From contig CAXBEA010000142.1 in the NCBI GenBank assembly GCA_963974645.1, positions 1 to 7,264 on the forward strand: a stretch of 7,264 nucleotides of DNA, given 5' to 3'. Below, one piece after another: positions 5,600 to 7,264 of the stretch. The notes under the pieces are model-generated. The model had not been told where the DNA came from and did not search any database. It saw nothing but the letters and a program-made list of their open reading frames with translations. The stretch's first letter is position 1. The number at the start of each line of letters is the position of its first letter. The position numbers were made by a program, and so were the translations under genes. Origin of the DNA: Motiliproteus sp963974645. GTDB lineage: Bacteria; Pseudomonadota; Gammaproteobacteria; Pseudomonadales; Balneatricaceae.

Positions 5600-5802
5600 T
5601 CGGGTAACCGAGCAAAGAATGGTACCAGGTCTTTTTGCCTTTCTTGAACTAGCCGGATAGTAAAAAAGCAGGACAGGGTAAAAGGAGAGACCCCTTTTTT
5701 GGACTGGCCTAAGACAGGGATCATGTCGAGGCAACACCAGCCAGACACCTTCTCGCCAGGCTAAAGATAGTAAAGCCGCGAAATTATACCCTGCATTGAA
5801 GA
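5600..5802. other. intergenic region, possible relic of an IS200/RAYT-type element end
   Basis: No intact gene is seen. ATG at 5723 opens MSRQHQPDTFSPG and stops at once; this resembles the first residues of IS200-like Y1 transposases (M(P/S)RQ-x2-(P/L)D-x-PG) and follows GGACAGGG- and GACCCCTTTTTT-like sequence of the kind often found at such elements. This is suggestive only. Confidence 0.25.
5680..5698 (+). terminator. weak terminator-like hairpin
   Basis: AAAAGG (5680-5685) and CCTTTT (5693-5698) pair around AGAGACC, and two more T follow. The stem is AT-rich, so strength is doubtful. It lies about 80 bases after the membrane protein gene. Confidence 0.3.
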
Positions 5803-6213
5803 TTAGGCCGCTGCCTCTGGCTGAACCTCGGCCAGTAGCTCACGGTGGTTATCGAGTAGTTTCAACAAGGTGGATGTCGCTCTAGGAACGGGTGCTTCCC
5901 CATTCTCATATCGAGAAAAGGCATTCTTTCCCCCGCCACAAATCATTGCCGCCGCGACTTGGGTCAACCCCAGCCGGCGCCGAGTGTCGTGGATCTGTTT
6001 TGGCGTCAACAGGTGGTCAATACGGGCCTTGTTAGTCTGCATATCTACCAGGGTTGCCTTCAGATCCTCTGGCTCCAGAACAGACTCTTCGCACTGGTCG
6101 CAATAGGTACCCGGTTGCATGATCTCAAAAGAGACCCGTTTGTAGGTGTATACCATCGGCCGCGTGTCACGAACGGCATCGGCACCACAAAGTAGGCAAG
6201 ATTGATTGCTCAT
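5803..6213 (-). CDS. mqsA: MqsA antitoxin / transcriptional repressor
   Basis: This 136-residue protein has the two-domain MqsA layout. The N-terminal zinc domain has C6-x2-C9 and C38-x2-C41 (YCDQCEES). The C-terminal XRE-type helix-turn-helix (about 66-110) contains RRRLGLTQVAAAMICGGG and KNAFSRYENG. N97 and R101 sit at the same numbers as the DNA-reading residues of E. coli MqsA. MqsA binds and neutralises the RNase MqsR and represses its own operon. The ATG at 6213 is chosen because GAGGA (6222-6226) lies 8 bases upstream and overlaps the ancestral mqsR stop; a GTG at 6228 in the same frame has no such support. It is the second gene of mqsRA, in the usual toxin-first order. It looks fully intact although its toxin gene is broken. 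Confidence 0.93.
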   Translation of the reverse strand: MSNQSCLLCGADAVRDTRPMVYTYKRVSFEIMQPGTYCDQCEESVLEPEDLKATLVDMQTNKARIDHLLTPKQIHDTRRRLGLTQVAAAMICGGGKNAFSRYENGEAPVPRATSTLLKLLDNHRELLAEVQPEAAA

Positions 6214-6224
6214 CGTAACGATCC

Positions 6225-6529
6225 TCACTTCTCTTTAAACGAGATAACTATTTAGCCTGACTGGCCTAACTGAAACTTCATGTACAGCTCAACACCTTTG
6301 TAGAAGGGTCTGTATACATCCTGCCAGCTTTTAAAGCCTGGGTTAGGGGCTTCATCGACTTGTAGAAGTCGCTGGGTGTCATCGCCTTAATCACGTTAAT
6401 CACATCCTGCTCATGAAAACCCAGACCGACCATTGTTACTCTGGCGCTGCCCGTCATTCGCAACTCCTCGATCGATCTAATGGAACTCTTTATGCTGTTC
6501 AGGTCGTAGGCGGGCGTTTTGATTGTCAA
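6225..6529 (-). pseudogene. mqsR: mqsR toxin gene, disrupted by a frameshift and an in-frame stop
   Basis: Translation from a TTG at 6529, with AGGA (6541-6538) 8 bases upstream, gives an MqsR-like N-terminus: TPAYDLNSIK, then TPSDFYKSM. After this the frame runs off and stops at 6278 (83 residues). In the frame one base over, from about 6350, the expected continuation is found: APNPGFKSWQDVYRP, then FYKGVELYMKFQLGQSG, a TAA at 6254-6252, then IVISFKEK and TGA at 6227-6225. The two reading segments together equal about 101 residues, against 98 for E. coli MqsR. One base was probably lost in ATGAAGCCCC (6355-6346), and the TAA is one C-to-T change from CAA. Of the E. coli catalytic residues K56, Q68, Y81 and K96, only the first is left in the truncated product, so it should be inactive as an RNase. 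Confidence 0.88.
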
Positions 6530-6551
6530 ATTTAGCTTCCTTCTAACCCCC

Positions 6552-6588
6552 CCCTTAAAGGGTGATTAAATTATTCCTCCTTAGAGGG
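6552..6588. promoter_or_regulatory. two tandem operator-like sites, candidate MqsA binding sites
   Basis: CCCTTAAAGGG (6552-6562) is a perfect 5-1-5 palindrome at the predicted transcription start. TCCTTAGAGGG (6578-6588) is its near copy between -35 and -10. Centres are 26 bp apart. Dyads in the promoter are the known arrangement for MqsA autorepression in E. coli, though the sequence there (AACCT...AGGTT) differs. Confidence 0.5.
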
Positions 6589-6599
6589 GAACCTGTCAA
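6570..6599 (-). promoter_or_regulatory. promoter of the mqsRA operon
   Basis: Reading leftward, a perfect TTGACA (6599-6594) and AATAAT (6575-6570, five of six matches) are 18 bases apart. Transcription would start near 6563, about 34 bases before the TTG start of mqsR. Confidence 0.7.
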
Positions 6600-6638
6600 G
6601 TTCATTTAACTATTCCCCCGCATCTGCATATCGGTCCT

Positions 6639-6833
6639 TTAGATAGCAACGCCTGGAACCCTGGGTATGGGATTTCTGCCTGGTGAGATCTCTCGATGAC
6701 CCAGGGTATCGCCGTCGGCGAAAATAAACTCGCAAGGCTTGAACCCGGTATACCCACCAAAGCCGTTCTTGGCGTTCACACCCACATCGATGATCTCATC
6801 ATTGACATGGACGCAACGTAGATGAACCTGCCG
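6639..6833 (-). pseudogene. remnant of a small conserved protein with a VNAKNGFGGYTG motif
   Basis: On the minus strand the frame from 6833 to a TAA at 6641-6639 has no start codon and is preceded in frame by a TAA (6836-6834). Its 64 residues include QVHLRCVHVN, then DEIIDVGVNAKNGFGGYTGF and KPCEFIFADGD. This matches from memory the C-terminal signature of small, often lipoprotein-like hypothetical proteins with a V-x-FRNV-x-V block followed by (V/I)CGEVNAKNSFGGYTGF. Here CGE is changed to DVG. The N-terminal half is missing, so this is read as a decayed fragment. The function of the family is unknown to me. Confidence 0.55.
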
Positions 6834-7001
6834 TTAGCAGAAGTCACAGTGGTTTCACTGGTTGTGGCCAGGTTCCTCACCGAGAGGTGCCAGTTAGGTT
6901 ACCTGGACTGGTCTCTGTTTTCACTTCGCGATTAAGCAAGTAGCCGTTGCTGATCGTGGCGGTTAACGCGTACTCAGCCTTTTGTTTCCCTTTCATTCCG
7001 G
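6834..7001. other. non-coding stretch between two gene remnants
   Basis: On the minus strand a 39-residue frame (ATG at 6996, TGA at 6879-6877; MKGKQKAEYALTATISNGYL...) follows the formate-THF ligase stop. It has no well-placed ribosome binding site and no family I recognise, so I do not call it a gene. Confidence 0.4.
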
Positions 7002-7264
7002 TCAGAACAACCCTACTACCTGACCCTCTTGATCCAGATCCATCAGCTCGGCGGAGGGCCTTTTGGGTAACCCGGGCAAGGTCATGACGTTATCGGTGAG
7101 GACGACGATAAAACCGGCACCGGCAGCGAGGCGCACATCGCGCAGTGGGACATCAAACCCCTCAGGACGTCCCCGCAGGGCGGGATCGGTAGAGAAGCTG
7201 TATTGAGTTTGCGGGGTAGACGGTTAGCTCCTCTTGCCACAAGATGTAGTAATGAGATATTCGG
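7002..7264 (-). pseudogene. fhs: formate-tetrahydrofolate ligase, degraded C-terminal fragment
   Basis: On the minus strand the frame open from 7223 to the TGA at 7004-7002 encodes the Fhs C-terminus: QTQYSFSTDPALRGRPEGF, VPLRDVRLAAGAGFIVVL, NVMTLPGLPKRPSAELMDLD and the ending EGQVVGLF. Fhs makes 10-formyl-THF from formate, THF and ATP and is normally about 555 residues. An in-frame TAA (7226-7224) lies upstream. The continuation, EELTVYPA just before AKTQYSFS, is in another frame, as if one A was lost from the AAA codon near 7209-7212. It also departs from the usual LPVC(I/M)AKTQ at several conserved positions. The rest lies outside the window, so whether only this end is decayed cannot be said. 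A single sequencing error could mimic the frameshift, but not the substitutions. Confidence 0.75.

Larger units (their letters stand above)
4849..5731. repeat. pair of 19-bp direct repeats flanking the AT-rich gene (4849-4867 and 5713-5731)
   Basis: GACAAGGATTATGTCGAGG (4849-4867) and GACAGGGATCATGTCGAGG (5713-5731) agree at 17 of 19 positions in the same orientation, 864 bases apart. They bracket the foldback, the palindrome and the low-GC gene. Similarity does not extend beyond the 19 bases, and a match of this quality could arise by chance in a window this size. Confidence 0.35.

Noticed and set aside
5560..5748. 62-residue minus-strand frame after the membrane protein gene
   Set aside because: It overlaps the 3' end of the real gene, and its sequence is a translation of hairpin and T-rich intergenic DNA.
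6278..6529. Intact but short MqsR toxin (83 residues)
   Set aside because: The missing C-terminal half, with QDVY and SFKEK, is present in another frame directly downstream, so this is a frameshifted gene.
1..7264. CRISPR array, tRNA or rRNA genes
   Set aside because: No regularly spaced repeats, and no recognisable tRNA or rRNA sequence was seen on either strand.

Overview
The window looks like chromosomal DNA from a gammaproteobacterium, possibly a marine, pseudomonad-like one. The evidence is the bacterioferritin/Bfd/DUF2325 cluster, the MqsRA-type toxin-antitoxin locus, Fur-box-like sites and an overall GC near 50-55%. The species cannot be named from this sequence.

Layout. (1) 3-221 (+): C-terminal end of a DsbA-fold protein resembling 2-hydroxychromene-2-carboxylate isomerase. 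(2) 327-977 (+): a double-cupin protein of the ChrR type. (3) 1035-3635: an iron-storage cluster. The leftward genes are a DUF2325 protein, a heme-type bacterioferritin and a ferritin-like bacterioferritin subunit; bfd is transcribed divergently to the right. Two Fur-box-like sequences lie in the shared promoter region. (4) 3929-4606 (+): a rhomboid protease with both catalytic residues. (5) 4607-5802: a poor, hairpin-rich stretch enclosing an AT-rich gene (5174-5599) for a small one-helix membrane protein, which sits behind a good promoter and a perfect 23-bp palindrome. (6) 5803-6600 (-): an mqsRA operon with an intact antitoxin (MqsA) and a toxin gene (mqsR) broken by a frameshift and an in-frame stop. 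(7) 6639-7264 (-): decayed coding remnants, namely a fragment with a VNAKNGFGGYTG motif and the 3' end of a formate-tetrahydrofolate ligase gene carrying a frameshift.

How the genes work together. Bfd is the ferredoxin that reduces heme in bacterioferritin to release iron, and the two ferritin subunits would form the shell. The subunits look complementary: one has all the diiron ligands but lacks the heme methionine, while the other keeps the heme methionine and has lost three diiron ligands. The DUF2325 protein between bfd and bfr has a Cys/His-rich N-terminus and is a candidate partner of this system with no known role. The right half of the window reads as an accessory or decaying region. 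The most notable points there are the antitoxin that outlived its toxin, the two matching operator-like sites in the mqsRA promoter, and the operator-like palindrome in front of the unknown membrane protein.
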